The notes beneath the pieces are model-generated. The model saw only the letters and a list, made by a program, of their open reading frames with translations, ran no database searches and was not told the origin of the DNA. A program made the position numbers and the translations under genes. This document shows, one piece after another, positions 51,877 to 60,775 of a stretch of 64,000 nt of DNA. This DNA is from an uncultured Bacteroidales bacterium (GTDB lineage: Bacteria; Bacteroidota; Bacteroidia; Bacteroidales; Paludibacteraceae): contig CACZFM010000002.1 of assembly GCA_902780495.1 (NCBI GenBank), positions 104,762 through 168,761 on the forward strand. Direction: 5' to 3'. Numbering within the stretch: the first letter of the stretch is position 1; each line of letters begins with the position of its first letter.

Positions 51877-53058
51877 ATGAAAAAGATCTTTGTATCGCTG
51901 GTAGCTCTGACTACCATGAGTCTATCAATGATGGCGGATGATTACATCAACCCGATTATTACCGCCATGCCGTCTCTTACGATTGCTCCGGATGCCCATG
52001 CGGCAGGTATGGGCGATATCGGTGCCGCTACCACACCTGACATGAACTCTCAACACTGGAATGCCGCCAAGTATGCCTTTATTGACGAACGCGGAGGTAT
52101 TACAGCCAGTTACACACCTTGGCTACGCAAACTGGTAGGCGATATTGACTTGGCTTACCTCGCCGGTTTCTACCGCTTTGACGACCTGCAGGCCATCTCT
52201 GCCACTTTCACTTATTTCTCAATGGGTAAAGTAAACCTGATGGCAGCAGACAACACCTTCTTGCAAGAAGCTCACCCCAATGAGTGGGCGTTGGATGTAG
52301 CCTACTCCCGCAAACTGCACGAATACGTAAGTATGGCAGCCACATTGCGCTTTATGTACAGTGATCTTAACAACGGTATCAACTCTTCTGCCGGTCAAGG
52401 CGTTGAAGAAATGTATCCTGCATGGACTTTTGCTGCAGACGTATCGTTGTACTATCGCCAACCAATTGAATTGCCAATGGGGACCAGTCATTTTGCTCTC
52501 GGTTTCAACCTCTCGAACCTCGGTGGTAAAATGAGTTATGACAAGGGTAATCATCAGAACTTTATCCCTGCCAATATGCGTATAGGTGCAAGTTATGAAC
52601 TGCCGTTTGACAAATACAACCGATTGATGTTTGCCGTAGAGTGCAACCGTATGTTGGTTCCGAGTCAGAAATCAAAATATGCTTCCGGTGACAACTATAT
52701 GTGGGACAGTAGCAGTGAGGAGTTCTCCAAGATCAGTAGTCCACGTGGATGGTGGCAATCGTTTGTAGATGCTCCCCGCGGTTCAAAAGAAGAGTTTGAC
52801 GAAACACAGTGGGGCGCAGGTATCGAATATAGTTACAATCGCCAATTCTTTGCCCGTGTCGGTTATAGCCACGAAGCCAAATATAAAGGCAATCGCCGTT
52901 ATGCAACCGTTGGTGCTGGTTTCAAGTTGTCGATTGTCCGCCTGGATGTAAGTTATTGTATTGCTACGGCTTCCACCAACCCGTTGGATCAAACCATGCG
53001 TTTCACGCTGGGCTTCGACCTCTACGGAATCAAAGATTTGGTAAATAACCGTAAATAA
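51877..53058 (+). CDS. porV: Type IX secretion system outer-membrane protein PorV (LptO)
   Basis: 393 residues. Signal peptide MKKIFVSLVALTTMSLSMMA, then PSLTIAPDAHAAGMGDIGAATTPDMNSQHWNAAKYAF, the typical PorV N-terminus, and a FadL-like 14-strand barrel ending GFDLYGIKDLVNNRK. It carries cargo from the translocon to PorU. 62 bp after porU; the ispF fusion gene starts directly at its stop. Confidence 0.94.
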   Translation: MKKIFVSLVALTTMSLSMMADDYINPIITAMPSLTIAPDAHAAGMGDIGAATTPDMNSQHWNAAKYAFIDERGGITASYTPWLRKLVGDIDLAYLAGFYRFDDLQAISATFTYFSMGKVNLMAADNTFLQEAHPNEWALDVAYSRKLHEYVSMAATLRFMYSDLNNGINSSAGQGVEEMYPAWTFAADVSLYYRQPIELPMGTSHFALGFNLSNLGGKMSYDKGNHQNFIPANMRIGASYELPFDKYNRLMFAVECNRMLVPSQKSKYASGDNYMWDSSSEEFSKISSPRGWWQSFVDAPRGSKEEFDETQWGAGIEYSYNRQFFARVGYSHEAKYKGNRRYATVGAGFKLSIVRLDVSYCIATASTNPLDQTMRFTLGFDLYGIKDLVNNRK

Positions 53059-53883
53059 ATGAACGATTGTCCTAACGACACCATGCGAATTGGCTTAGGA
53101 TATGATGTGCACGCTTTTGCCTCCGGCCGCGATTTGTGGCTGGGAGGCATAAAGGTGCCACATGAGAAAGGACTGCAGGGACATTCCGATGCCGATGTGG
53201 TCATTCACGCGTTGTGTGACGCCCTATTAGGAGCAGTCGCCATGCGGGATATCGGTTATCATTTCCCCGACACGAAAGGCAATGAATTTGAAGGTATAGA
53301 CTCTAAAATTTTGCTCCGTCGTGTTGTTGATATGCTACACAAAGCAAAATATGAACTCGTTAACTGTGACATAACCATTATGGCACAGACCCCGAAATTG
53401 AGTCCGCATATAGAGGCTATGCGTCAATGTCTGGCCGTAACGATGGGAGTGGATGTGGCACAAATAAGTGTGAAAGCGACCACCACAGAACGGTTGGGTT
53501 TTGTAGGACGGGAAGAAGGCATTGCCGCAGAAGCCGTTGTGTTGGTTCAAAAAAAGAAACAGACCTGCTGGAAGAAATTGTTTCGTTGCCTGTCTACCCT
53601 CTTATTACCTGCCCTATTGATGGGATATTCGTTATCCGCGTCTTGTGATGTGCCGGAAGAAACAGCTATTACTATTACACGCGATACGCTACGCTTCGGT
53701 ACAGACAGTGCTATGGTAATCGAAACAGCTTGTGCCCCTATCTGCTCATCCATTGTGCAGGTTTTCGATAACAATTGGAAATTATTGCGCACAGTGCCAG
53801 CTCCCTCACCATCCGCCGTTTTTCCTGAAGCCTATATCGAGGACGGACAGATTAAATGGCGCGACAATACACCTACCGATTGA
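53059..53883 (+). CDS. ispF: IspF fused to a membrane-anchored DUF3256-like domain
   Basis: 274 residues. Residues 9-164 are a complete 2-C-methyl-D-erythritol 2,4-cyclodiphosphate synthase (GYDVHAF with D16 and H18, GHSDADVVIHALCDALLGA, TTTERLGFVGREEGIAAEAV), the MEP-pathway enzyme. IspF normally stops here. Instead QKKKQTCWKK leads into a hydrophobic segment (178-196) and a periplasmic-type tail (197-274) with VIETACAPICSSIVQVFD, which resembles DUF3256. An in-phase A-AAA-AAG heptamer stands at the joint (53550-53556). Start ATG 53059 or 53083 (MRIGLGYD). Confidence 0.85.
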   Translation: MNDCPNDTMRIGLGYDVHAFASGRDLWLGGIKVPHEKGLQGHSDADVVIHALCDALLGAVAMRDIGYHFPDTKGNEFEGIDSKILLRRVVDMLHKAKYELVNCDITIMAQTPKLSPHIEAMRQCLAVTMGVDVAQISVKATTTERLGFVGREEGIAAEAVVLVQKKKQTCWKKLFRCLSTLLLPALLMGYSLSASCDVPEETAITITRDTLRFGTDSAMVIETACAPICSSIVQVFDNNWKLLRTVPAPSPSAVFPEAYIEDGQIKWRDNTPTD

Positions 53884-53888
53884 CAAGC

Positions 53889-54434
53889 ATGCAGCCCGTT
53901 TATCTCATAGGGTATATGGCCTCCGGCAAGAGTACTATCGGCCGGATTCTGGCAGACAAACTCGGATGGCATTTTGTGGATTTGGACGATGCCTTTATGG
54001 AAATACACGGTCTTTCCACTACTGATTATATCCGTCAATATGGCATTGATGCTTTCCGCCGCAAAGAAAAATATGTGCTGGAAGATATAGCCGATATGGC
54101 TCCGACAGAGACCGTAGTATATGCCACCGGCGGAGGATATCCTTGTTATGAAGACAATATGGATTGTCTTCACGAACTGGGAACCAGCATCTACATCCGA
54201 TGGAAACCGGAAGATTTGGTAGAACGGCTGTTGCTGACCGATTTGAGTGAACGCCCTGTATTGCAAGGACGCAGTAGGAAGGAACTGCTTGATTTTGTGA
54301 CACCTCATCTGGCGGCACGTGAAGAATACTACAAACAAGCCACCTTAACCATTGATGCTCCCGGATTTATTCCTGAAGCAGACGAAATAATTGCAGAACA
54401 AATATGTCAATATCTGAAACACAAGACGAAATAA
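53889..54434 (+). CDS. aroK: Shikimate kinase
   Basis: 181 residues from the ATG at 53889. Walker A GYMASGKS at 8-15, DLDDAF and FRRKE shikimate contacts, the ATGGGYP loop, and the lid RPVLQG. It phosphorylates shikimate in aromatic amino-acid synthesis. The upstream ATG 53856 lies inside the ispF gene and adds nonconserved residues, so it was not chosen. It overlaps sufE by 31 bp. Confidence 0.93.
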   Translation: MQPVYLIGYMASGKSTIGRILADKLGWHFVDLDDAFMEIHGLSTTDYIRQYGIDAFRRKEKYVLEDIADMAPTETVVYATGGGYPCYEDNMDCLHELGTSIYIRWKPEDLVERLLLTDLSERPVLQGRSRKELLDFVTPHLAAREEYYKQATLTIDAPGFIPEADEIIAEQICQYLKHKTK

Positions 54435-54829
54435 TTGAAGAATTCTCCCAATTTGACGATTGGATGGATCGTTATAGCCTTCTCATTGAATACGGGAACG
54501 GACTTGCGCCATTTCCGGAATCAGAAAAGACGGAACAGAATCTAATTGACGGTTGTCAGTCACGCGTATGGTTTACATGCACTTATCAAGACGGACGTAT
54601 TACGTACAATGGCGAATCCGATGCTATTTTGGTGAAGGGCATTGTGGCACTGTTAATCCGTGTGCTATCCAATCATACCCCTAAAGAAATAGTCGATGCA
54701 GAGTTATACTTCATCGACCAAATCAATCTTCGCGAGCACCTGTCTCCCACGAGGAGCAACGGACTGAATGCAATGCTAAAGCAGATGCGTTTATTCGCTC
54801 TCACTTACCTTTCCATCAGCAAAGAGTAA
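54404..54829 (+). CDS. sufE: SufE-like sulfur acceptor protein
   Basis: 141 residues, usual SufE length. It contains FDDWMDRYSLLIEYGNGL and the active-site loop NLIDGCQSRVW with Cys51, then LTPTRSNGLNAML-type C-terminus. It accepts persulfide from SufS and passes it to the SufBCD iron-sulfur scaffold. It runs tail to tail with ftsE, overlapping it by 39 bp. Confidence 0.92.
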   Translation: MSISETQDEIIEEFSQFDDWMDRYSLLIEYGNGLAPFPESEKTEQNLIDGCQSRVWFTCTYQDGRITYNGESDAILVKGIVALLIRVLSNHTPKEIVDAELYFIDQINLREHLSPTRSNGLNAMLKQMRLFALTYLSISKE

Positions 54830-55456
54830 TTTTCGTCCGGGGAATAACTCCGGCCAAAGGCGATTATGTGTGGACATGATGATTGTCATGCCCGCTTTGC
54901 TGATACTATTAAGGAGTGTCATTATATCCTGTGCAGTATCCTGATCAAGGTTACCGGTAGGCTCATCGGCCAAAATAATATCCGGTGTATTGAGAAGGGC
55001 TCTTGCAATGGCGATACGCTGCTGTTCGCCACCACTGAGATGATAGGGCATTTTGTAGGCTTTGTCAGACATACCTACTTGTCCAAGCACATCCTGAATG
55101 TGATTGTGCATCACTTTCTTGTCTTTCCAACCGGTGGCACGCAAGACAAATAGCAGATTGTCCTCTACACTACGGTCATTCAGCAGTTGGAAATCCTGAA
55201 AAACGATGCCGATTTTGCGGCGCAAATAAGGAATCTGGCGACGGCGTATGGCAGTCAGGTCATAATCCAAGAAAGTGGCTTCACCGCTGTGTACCGGCAC
55301 TTCGGCATAGAGCGTTTTCATAAATGTGGATTTGCCGCTACCTACCCGACCCAACAAATAAACCAATTCGCCGGACTGCACCGTCAGATTAACATCTGAC
55401 AGCACAATCTGCGTATCTTGACGAATTTCGACGTTCTTGTACCTAATCAGTTCCAT
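54791..55456 (-). CDS. ftsE: Cell division ATP-binding protein FtsE
   Basis: 221 residues, an ABC ATPase. Walker [10 protein letters not shown] at 36-44, Q-loop QDFQLL, signature LSGGEQQR, Walker [10 protein letters not shown], and STHN switch His. With FtsX (not in the window) it controls peptidoglycan hydrolases at the septum. It is 3 bp downstream of the DUF349 gene, which is probably cotranscribed. Confidence 0.9.
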   Translation of the reverse strand: MELIRYKNVEIRQDTQIVLSDVNLTVQSGELVYLLGRVGSGKSTFMKTLYAEVPVHSGEATFLDYDLTAIRRRQIPYLRRKIGIVFQDFQLLNDRSVEDNLLFVLRATGWKDKKVMHNHIQDVLGQVGMSDKAYKMPYHLSGGEQQRIAIARALLNTPDIILADEPTGNLDQDTAQDIMTLLNSISKAGMTIIMSTHNRLWPELFPGRKLLFADGKVSESE

Positions 55457-55459
55457 CGT

Positions 55460-56923
55460 TTATTCCTGTGCGTCAATCGCATTGATTTTTTTCTCTATCT
55501 CATCCAACTGTTTCTTGAGGGCATCAATCTTTTTCTGCATATCCTCCACCAGTTTACCTACGGTTTTCGATTTGCCGGTGAAGAAGAGGATATTGTTTTC
55601 CGCCGTCTTGATTTCCTGTGTCAGATTGTCGTAGAGACGCATCAGTTTGTTGCGGTCACCGCTTTGTTCGGCATGTTCAGTGCGTGCGCGTTGGCGTTCT
55701 CCACGTGCTTCTTTTTGTGCCTCACGGCGATGGTTGAAGAAATCGTCACAAAGTGCAGTGAACTGTTTCCACAATTCTTCCGAATACTTACGCGGAACGG
55801 CACCTATCTCTTTCCACTGCTTTTGCAGTTCAATCATGGTTTCCGAGTTCTGCCAATCTTCAGCGGTGAGAATTTCCTGTGCTTTCTCAATCAGAGTTTT
55901 CTTTGCCTTGAGATTGGCATTCAAGCCCTCGCGCAGTTCCTTAAAGAAAGCCGTGCGTGCCTTGAAATACGCATTACACAAGGTGCGATATTCCTCGTAA
56001 ATGGTCTGATTGAATTTCTTCGGGGCGAAGCCGATGGAGCGCCACTCATCCTGAATAGCCTGAATGGCCTTTTGAGTTTCATCCCACTGGCGAAGAGTCT
56101 TGATGTCTTCAATCTTTATTTCTTTCAAGCGGTCAATCAATGCTTGTTTCTTTTCCAGATTCTCTTGCTCTTTGGCATGGAGTTGGTCAAAATAAGCCTG
56201 ATGTTTCTTATTGATGATGGTACTTGCAGCCTTAAACCTATTCCATAAGTCCTCACGCAGTTCGCGTGCCACAGGGCCTATTTCCGCCCACTCGTCATGC
56301 AGTTGCTGCAACGCACGGCTGGCTTCCTGAATATTTTCATTGGCCTGCAAGCGTTCAGCGGCTTCGCAAAGCAAGGTCTTCATTTCAAGGTTTTTCTTGA
56401 AATCCAGGTCGCGAAGTTCGATATTTATCTTCACCAGGTCGTAGAACTGCTCCTGCCACTGCTGATACTGTTTCCAGACTTCTTGCGATTTGGGTGCAGG
56501 CACCGGTCCAATGGTTTTCCACTCGGCTTGCAGTTCGCGCATCTTCTTGAGATTGTCCATCACATCCGCCGTTTCCGCCGTAGCCATATCCTTCATTTGC
56601 GCAAGGATATTTTCCTTGCGAAGAAGGTTCTGCTGCTGCTGCGCCTCCTGTTCGCGGAGATATTCCTGCCGTTTCTGTTTGTAACCGGCCAACAATTCAC
56701 GGAGTTGCACCTCCTGTTCGTCAATCTTCGGCATCCAGTTTTCCAACACTTCTCCTGCGGCTTCAGCGGCCTCTTGGGCTTCTTTTTGAGCGGCTTCCAA
56801 TTCCTGATGATAGATACGGTAGAACTGGTTTTTGATTTGTTCTACACGCTCTTTCACTTCCATTACATCCTGCGAGAGCAGACCTTTCAACTCTTCTACG
56901 AGTGCTTGTTTTTCGTTTTCCAT
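55460..56923 (-). CDS. DUF349-repeat coiled-coil protein
   Basis: 487 residues, almost entirely helical. Repeated units have WKxIGxVP: EWKTIGPVP, EWAEIGPVA, EWRSIGFAP and QWKEIGAVP, each about 70-80 residues apart, the DUF349 signature. Long coiled coils lie at both ends. This is a conserved cytoplasmic protein of Bacteroidota with no established function. It has its own promoter and is followed by ftsE. Confidence 0.9.
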   Translation of the reverse strand: MENEKQALVEELKGLLSQDVMEVKERVEQIKNQFYRIYHQELEAAQKEAQEAAEAAGEVLENWMPKIDEQEVQLRELLAGYKQKRQEYLREQEAQQQQNLLRKENILAQMKDMATAETADVMDNLKKMRELQAEWKTIGPVPAPKSQEVWKQYQQWQEQFYDLVKINIELRDLDFKKNLEMKTLLCEAAERLQANENIQEASRALQQLHDEWAEIGPVARELREDLWNRFKAASTIINKKHQAYFDQLHAKEQENLEKKQALIDRLKEIKIEDIKTLRQWDETQKAIQAIQDEWRSIGFAPKKFNQTIYEEYRTLCNAYFKARTAFFKELREGLNANLKAKKTLIEKAQEILTAEDWQNSETMIELQKQWKEIGAVPRKYSEELWKQFTALCDDFFNHRREAQKEARGERQRARTEHAEQSGDRNKLMRLYDNLTQEIKTAENNILFFTGKSKTVGKLVEDMQKKIDALKKQLDEIEKKINAIDAQE

Positions 56924-56959
56924 GTTAGTAACGCCCTATTGGCGGAGTTCATTCGGCGG

Positions 56960-56990
56960 CAAAGGTAATGCTTTTTTTTCGAATATGCAA
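56960..56990 (-). promoter_or_regulatory. Promoter of the DUF349-ftsE operon
   Basis: Minus-strand TTG (56990-56988) and TACCTTTG (56967-56960), spacing 20 bp. The -33 element lies just left of the upstream gene's stop codon. Confidence 0.8.
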
Positions 56991-56995
56991 ATTTT

Positions 56996-57307
56996 TCACT
57001 CAAAAATTTCAAAATCGAGGCACATACGTTGCTCGGTGTTGGGGCGAACGATGCCATTTGCTACTGCCAAATGGGCGGGATGCTGTGCGTATCCTTTGAG
57101 TGCTGCGGGCGATTCCATTGTGGAATCAAGCATCAAGTCAGCGTTGCTGCTTTCCAAACGTCCGTCAATCTGTACATGAATTTCCAGAAGACCGGGCACT
57201 TGGCCTTTCAGTCCTTCCAATCCCTGCTTGATAGCAAGTGCTTTTTCCTGTTTTTCCTCTGCGGTCAGTTCCGAACGCAATTTCCAAAGAATGATGTGCT
57301 TTACCAT
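56996..57307 (-). CDS. Dabb-domain (stress-responsive alpha-beta barrel) protein
   Basis: 103 residues. It starts MVKHIILWKLRSELTAEEK and has GLKGQVPGLLEIHVQID and GYAQHPAHLAV, the typical Dabb pattern of a dimeric alpha+beta barrel. Biochemical role unknown; Dabb proteins include small cyclases and stress proteins. The start at 57307 overlaps the DUF1294 stop by 7 bp. Confidence 0.88.
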   Translation of the reverse strand: MVKHIILWKLRSELTAEEKQEKALAIKQGLEGLKGQVPGLLEIHVQIDGRLESSNADLMLDSTMESPAALKGYAQHPAHLAVANGIVRPNTEQRMCLDFEIFE

Positions 57308-57624
57308 AGTTGTATGTATTTTAGATAATGATATGTCAGATAACCTATTCCCACGCCCCACAGTATGACTGCCAAAGGTACGAGTATTCGGAATTTCCAA
57401 TGTTTCGTTTTGTGGCGGAAATGGCTCATTCCACACCATGCCCCTACTCCTCCGCCAAGGAACGCGAACCACAGCAAGCATTTTTCAGATATACGCCGCT
57501 TACCTTTTCCGGCACGCCGTTTGTCGATGCCGTAAAGACAGAAAGCCCAAAGGTTGATGACAAGCAGATAAGCAGCAGCACTCCAAATCAGCAAGGCGGG
57601 TAATTTCTGTTCTATATCGGGCAT
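57301..57624 (-). CDS. DUF1294 small membrane protein
   Basis: 107 residues. Three hydrophobic helices with the family core DKRRAGKGKRRISEKCLLWFAFLGGGVGAWCGMSHFRHKT in pieces: the basic DKRRA loop, GGGxGA and RHKT. Function unknown. It is probably translated from the transcript that passes tRNA-Pro or from a weak promoter not recognised here. Coupled to the Dabb gene. Confidence 0.85.
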   Translation of the reverse strand: MPDIEQKLPALLIWSAAAYLLVINLWAFCLYGIDKRRAGKGKRRISEKCLLWFAFLGGGVGAWCGMSHFRHKTKHWKFRILVPLAVILWGVGIGYLTYHYLKYIQLW

Positions 57625-57639
57625 TTTTTGTTCGATTGA

Positions 57640-57668
57640 AAAAAACAAGAGCCTAAACTCTTGCTTTT
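57640..57668 (-). terminator. Terminator downstream of tRNA-Pro
   Basis: On the minus strand CAAGAG-TTTAGG-CTCTTG followed by T7. It lies between the tRNA and the DUF1294 start. Confidence 0.82.
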
Positions 57669-57683
57669 CAGTATTTTGTCTTG

Positions 57684-57757
57684 TCGGGAAGACAGGATTC
57701 GAACCTGCGACCCCCTGCTCCCAAAGCAGGTATTCCACCGGACTGAACTACTTCCCG
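57684..57757 (-). tRNA. tRNA-Pro(UGG)
   Basis: Acceptor CGGGAAG/CTTCCCG, anticodon loop TTTGGGA giving UGG, and T-arm GCAGG-TTCGAAT-CCTGT. CCA is not encoded. Confidence 0.94.
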
Positions 57758-57771
57758 TTCAAAATCGGCTG

Positions 57772-57802
57772 CAAAGGTACTGCTTTTTGTTGATATGTGC
57801 AA
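57772..57802 (-). promoter_or_regulatory. Promoter of tRNA-Pro
   Basis: Minus-strand TTG (57802-57800) and TACCTTTG (57779-57772), spacing 20 bp. The remaining 57803-58064 holds the 38-bp repeat and a terminator and no gene. Confidence 0.82.
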
Positions 57803-57879
57803 ATATTTTCGTTATTTTTTTCAATTTATCGCATTCAGTTGCGATTTACTTGCGGATAAACTGACAATAACGGCTTGAG

Positions 57880-57917
57880 AACCGCCAAAGTAACCCGAAA
57901 ACTGATATTTTTGCGTA
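57880..57917 (+). repeat. 38-bp direct repeat, copy 1
   Basis: Identical to 63608-63645. It begins AACCGCCAAAGTAACCC and ends GATATTTTTGCGTA, which contains a -7-like TATTTTTG. In this copy only a three-codon frame follows. Confidence 0.85.
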
Positions 57918-57989
57918 ACACTGGCGGGTAGTTATATGAAAAATTGAGTTTTACTTCTATTTTGTTCTTTTTGAAAGATTGTCCCCCCC

Positions 57990-58023
57990 AAAAAAATAAG
58001 TGCGGCTGGTTGTGCCGCACTTG
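57990..58023 (-). terminator. Terminator of the HEPN/MORN operon
   Basis: On the minus strand AGTGCGGC / GCCGCACT around a short loop, followed by a T7 run. Confidence 0.85.
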
Positions 58024-58064
58024 AAAGAGAGTTGAAGAAAAGGTTATTTTACCTCTGCTTGAAA

Positions 58065-58289
58065 TTAATATTCATAATCTTCTTTAGACATAGGCGTTTT
58101 CAAAATACCATTTTCCCATATACCTCCTTGAATATAGGTTCCGTCTGCAGAATAATAAGCACCACGACCATTGGGCTGTATGGCTTCTCTGCAAATTTCT
58201 CCATAATACCAAGTACCATCTTCCGGACTAATTCTTATCAATTTATGCCTTGTGGCTCCAGAACTATATGCTTCTATTCTCCATTGCAT
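58065..58289 (-). CDS. Small MORN-like protein (74 aa)
   Basis: Starts MQWRIEAYSSGATRHKL. The segments DGTWYYGEICREA and GRGAYYSADGTYIQGGIWENG follow the MORN pattern (G-x-Y-xx-G-x-x-x-x-G). No membrane segment. It starts 3 bp after the HEPN-type gene's stop, which fits translational coupling and a possible antitoxin or partner role. That role is inference. Confidence 0.6.
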   Translation of the reverse strand: MQWRIEAYSSGATRHKLIRISPEDGTWYYGEICREAIQPNGRGAYYSADGTYIQGGIWENGILKTPMSKEDYEY

Positions 58290-58292
58290 AAC

Positions 58293-58766
58293 TTATGACT
58301 GAGGATAAAGTTTATCGTATATTGCTAAATAATCTTCAGACACCTTCAATGCAAAGATACGGAATTGTTCTATGCTTGCTTCAAGTGTGAAATTTACAGG
58401 AGAATTTGCTTTGTCTCTATCTTCAATTTTAATTCCGATAATATTCCTTGCATCGTATTCTCCCTCTATATAGCCGTGAGATAATCCATTGCGAACATGA
58501 CGAATTATTTGATAAAGATTATATTTGGGAGGTATTCCGCTTGAATATTTAATATTTTGAGAGGTAATTCCATAGGATGTATTTGTTCCATTAAATTGAT
58601 ACTTAGGCCATTTACTATGGTGTATTTGTCCTTTCGGATAAGTTATAAGACCATACGCATAGTTTATAAGTTTTGTAACATCCCTTGCATCATTTTTTGA
58701 ACACGCTTTTAGCAGTTCTTGAGTACGCGATACGAAATCACGTCTAATGTCTTTATATTCAGCCAT
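58293..58766 (-). CDS. HEPN-like protein
   Basis: 157 residues, mostly helical. RHVRNGLSHGYI holds R92-N-G-L-S-H97, the RxxxxH catalytic motif of HEPN RNases with the common RN start, and the setting QIIRHVRNGLSHG agrees with HEPN families. Many HEPN proteins are ribonucleases in toxin-antitoxin or anti-phage systems. The gene is AT-rich against the core genes. It lies 14 bp after the frameshifted lipoprotein and just before the MORN-like gene. Confidence 0.65.
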   Translation of the reverse strand: MAEYKDIRRDFVSRTQELLKACSKNDARDVTKLINYAYGLITYPKGQIHHSKWPKYQFNGTNTSYGITSQNIKYSSGIPPKYNLYQIIRHVRNGLSHGYIEGEYDARNIIGIKIEDRDKANSPVNFTLEASIEQFRIFALKVSEDYLAIYDKLYPQS

Positions 58767-58780
58767 AATACAAAAATAAT

Positions 58781-59993
58781 TTATTCAACATCTTTTACTA
58801 ATCGGACAGAACATCCTAAAGAATATACTTTCTGATATTCAAATTCTTTAGTAGTAACTGCTTTTTCCAAAAAACGAAAGGATTCAGCACTTGATGACCA
58901 ATAATAGCCACACACACTTGACCCCCGTTGTGTAACCCATTACATAAGAAGCAAAAATAGTACCACTTCGTGATCCTGCGGCGGGAAGAAATATAGCTCC
59001 TGCACTTTCCATCTCTTTCCAATCAAGATAAGAATATACGTTTGTTGAATACTCTGTTGCTTGAGCTGTAAAGGTTATACCTTCTGGGAGAGTCCACACA
59101 TCCGGTAAAAGTATATATCCTCTTACATTGTTAACTGTTGCAACCGAGCATCTACTTTCCCGCGACAATAAATAATTCCACTCTTCTATTGTCAACGTCC
59201 TCCATTGATTAGATACACTTCCTCCATTGCTAATGGAGTTGTATTTCCCCCAATCATAATCCGTGTTTGTAATATTTCCAGAAAAATAATCCGAATTTAT
59301 TGTACTTGCCTGATAAGGCATTTTACTATTATATCCACTTGTCCCATAACCAAATAAATCTATCCAACCTGAAAATGAATCACTAATATTATCATTTGTA
59401 ACTCCTATCATATGATATTGTTGATTAGCAAATCTCCAAGTGTTGGTAGAAGCCTGATATTGTAGATTTCCTTGCGAGAAATATACTTTTTTTGTTGCAG
59501 ATACTGAGAATGCTGCTTTTATTGCACCTCCCTCTATATCTACAGTATTTTCAGGTAGAGTTCCATAACCTTTTATACGTTTTGATATTGATATTAATGT
59601 TCCATCAGTCATTAAAAAATACACACTATCTTCATCTTGCGTAACCGATTGGAACATGCTGTCGCCATCTTGTCCGTTTTGACCATCCTTTCCATCAGCA
59701 CCATTTTTTCCATGATAGATAGTAATGGGCTCATGTTTTGCAAATGTAATCGTATATCCGATTTCTACGCCACTCTCCATAATTGGAGTTATTCCTGTAA
59801 TATAATCGCCTGTCTGCTGAGCTTCTACGATTACTTGCAATGCTTCAATATTCGTATTCAGTTTATTGCAGATTTGTTCCAATTCGGCAATTCGAAAATC
59901 GTAGTCGTTCAAAAGGCTATACAAGCCACTATTATCTTTACAACCGACTAATGTGCACAACGCGAGTGCATATACAAAAAGATACTTTTTCAT
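58781..59993 (-). pseudogene. FISUMP-type lipoprotein with a one-base frameshift near the 3' end
   Basis: The first frame encodes 369 residues: lipobox LVGC, a coiled coil, a collagen-like GADGKDGQNGQDGD spacer, then a fibrobacter-paralogue-type domain (VYFSQGNLQYQ, then FGYGTSGYN and WRTLTIEEW). It should end in GYYWSSS...VRLVKD. In the present sequence it leaves frame in a run of five C on the plus strand (58922-58926). With four C, the frame continues GYYWSSSAESF to SVRLVKDVE and stops at 58781-58783. Either a real or phase-variable frameshift or a sequencing error. Confidence 0.78.
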
Positions 59994-60011
59994 ATTTGTT
60001 ACTTTTTAATA

Positions 60012-60698
60012 TTAGAAATTCACAGATAATCCGGCTCCATTACCGGTGTAATTGACGGTAAGTTGCATTAGATGATTACCGTAACAATAAAGGGGAATAC
60101 CCACAATCGTTAATGCGCTACCAGCACCGAGCATTATATATCCGGCATTGTTGGCTGCTCTCACTTTGCCATTGTATTCTTCCAGTTTGTCAATGTACGT
60201 TTCGGCACTCATATATTGCAAACCATGATTTTGGTTTGCAAGGGTCTGACTTGTGGTATAGCCACTTGTCGGATTTGGCAAAAGGTTTGCATAAAGTACA
60301 CTTGCAAGACCTGCTGCGACACAAGGAACACCTATTGCCATAGAAATCGTACCCGTTGTTTTCAATGCTTTTCCGATTTGCTTGTTCTGATTGTCCGCAA
60401 ATTGCTGTAACAACATAGTACTTTCCTTGTCAATCAGTAGCGATACGAGCGTATCACGTTTAGGGACAGAGATGCGATGAGTAATGCCGTCTCGTACTCT
60501 ATAACTTTTAACATCTCGAAAAGCAATCGTTTGGGTTGGACCATTCTTTTCTCCTTTCAGTTGATAAGAGATAGTGCTGTCTCCAATCTCTGAAATTTTG
60601 ACATCTAACACTCCATCATTTTTTGTAATTAGAGAGTGTTGCGAGTAGCAAGTAATAGCGAACAAACTACTCAATGTAAAAACAATTAGTTTCTTCAT
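60012..60698 (-). CDS. Secreted protein with a glycine-rich membrane-like region, unknown function
   Basis: 228 residues. Signal peptide MKKLIVFTLSSLFAITCYSQ. The mature N-terminal domain (DGVLDVKISEIGDSTISYQL) resembles beta-rich domains seen in many Bacteroidetes proteins of unknown function. Two hydrophobic Gly/Ala-rich segments follow (GTISMAIGVPCVAAGLASVLY and NNAGYIMLGAGSALTIVGIPLYCYG). It may be cotranscribed with the lipoprotein, HEPN and MORN genes because the gaps are below 20 bp. No family recognised. Confidence 0.65.
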   Translation of the reverse strand: MKKLIVFTLSSLFAITCYSQHSLITKNDGVLDVKISEIGDSTISYQLKGEKNGPTQTIAFRDVKSYRVRDGITHRISVPKRDTLVSLLIDKESTMLLQQFADNQNKQIGKALKTTGTISMAIGVPCVAAGLASVLYANLLPNPTSGYTTSQTLANQNHGLQYMSAETYIDKLEEYNGKVRAANNAGYIMLGAGSALTIVGIPLYCYGNHLMQLTVNYTGNGAGLSVNF

Positions 60699-60775
60699 AA
60701 AACTTGATTTTAGGGTTGATATTTTTGTTAATTATAATATACAAGAAAAGCGCGGTACTTTGTATCGCTTCAACA

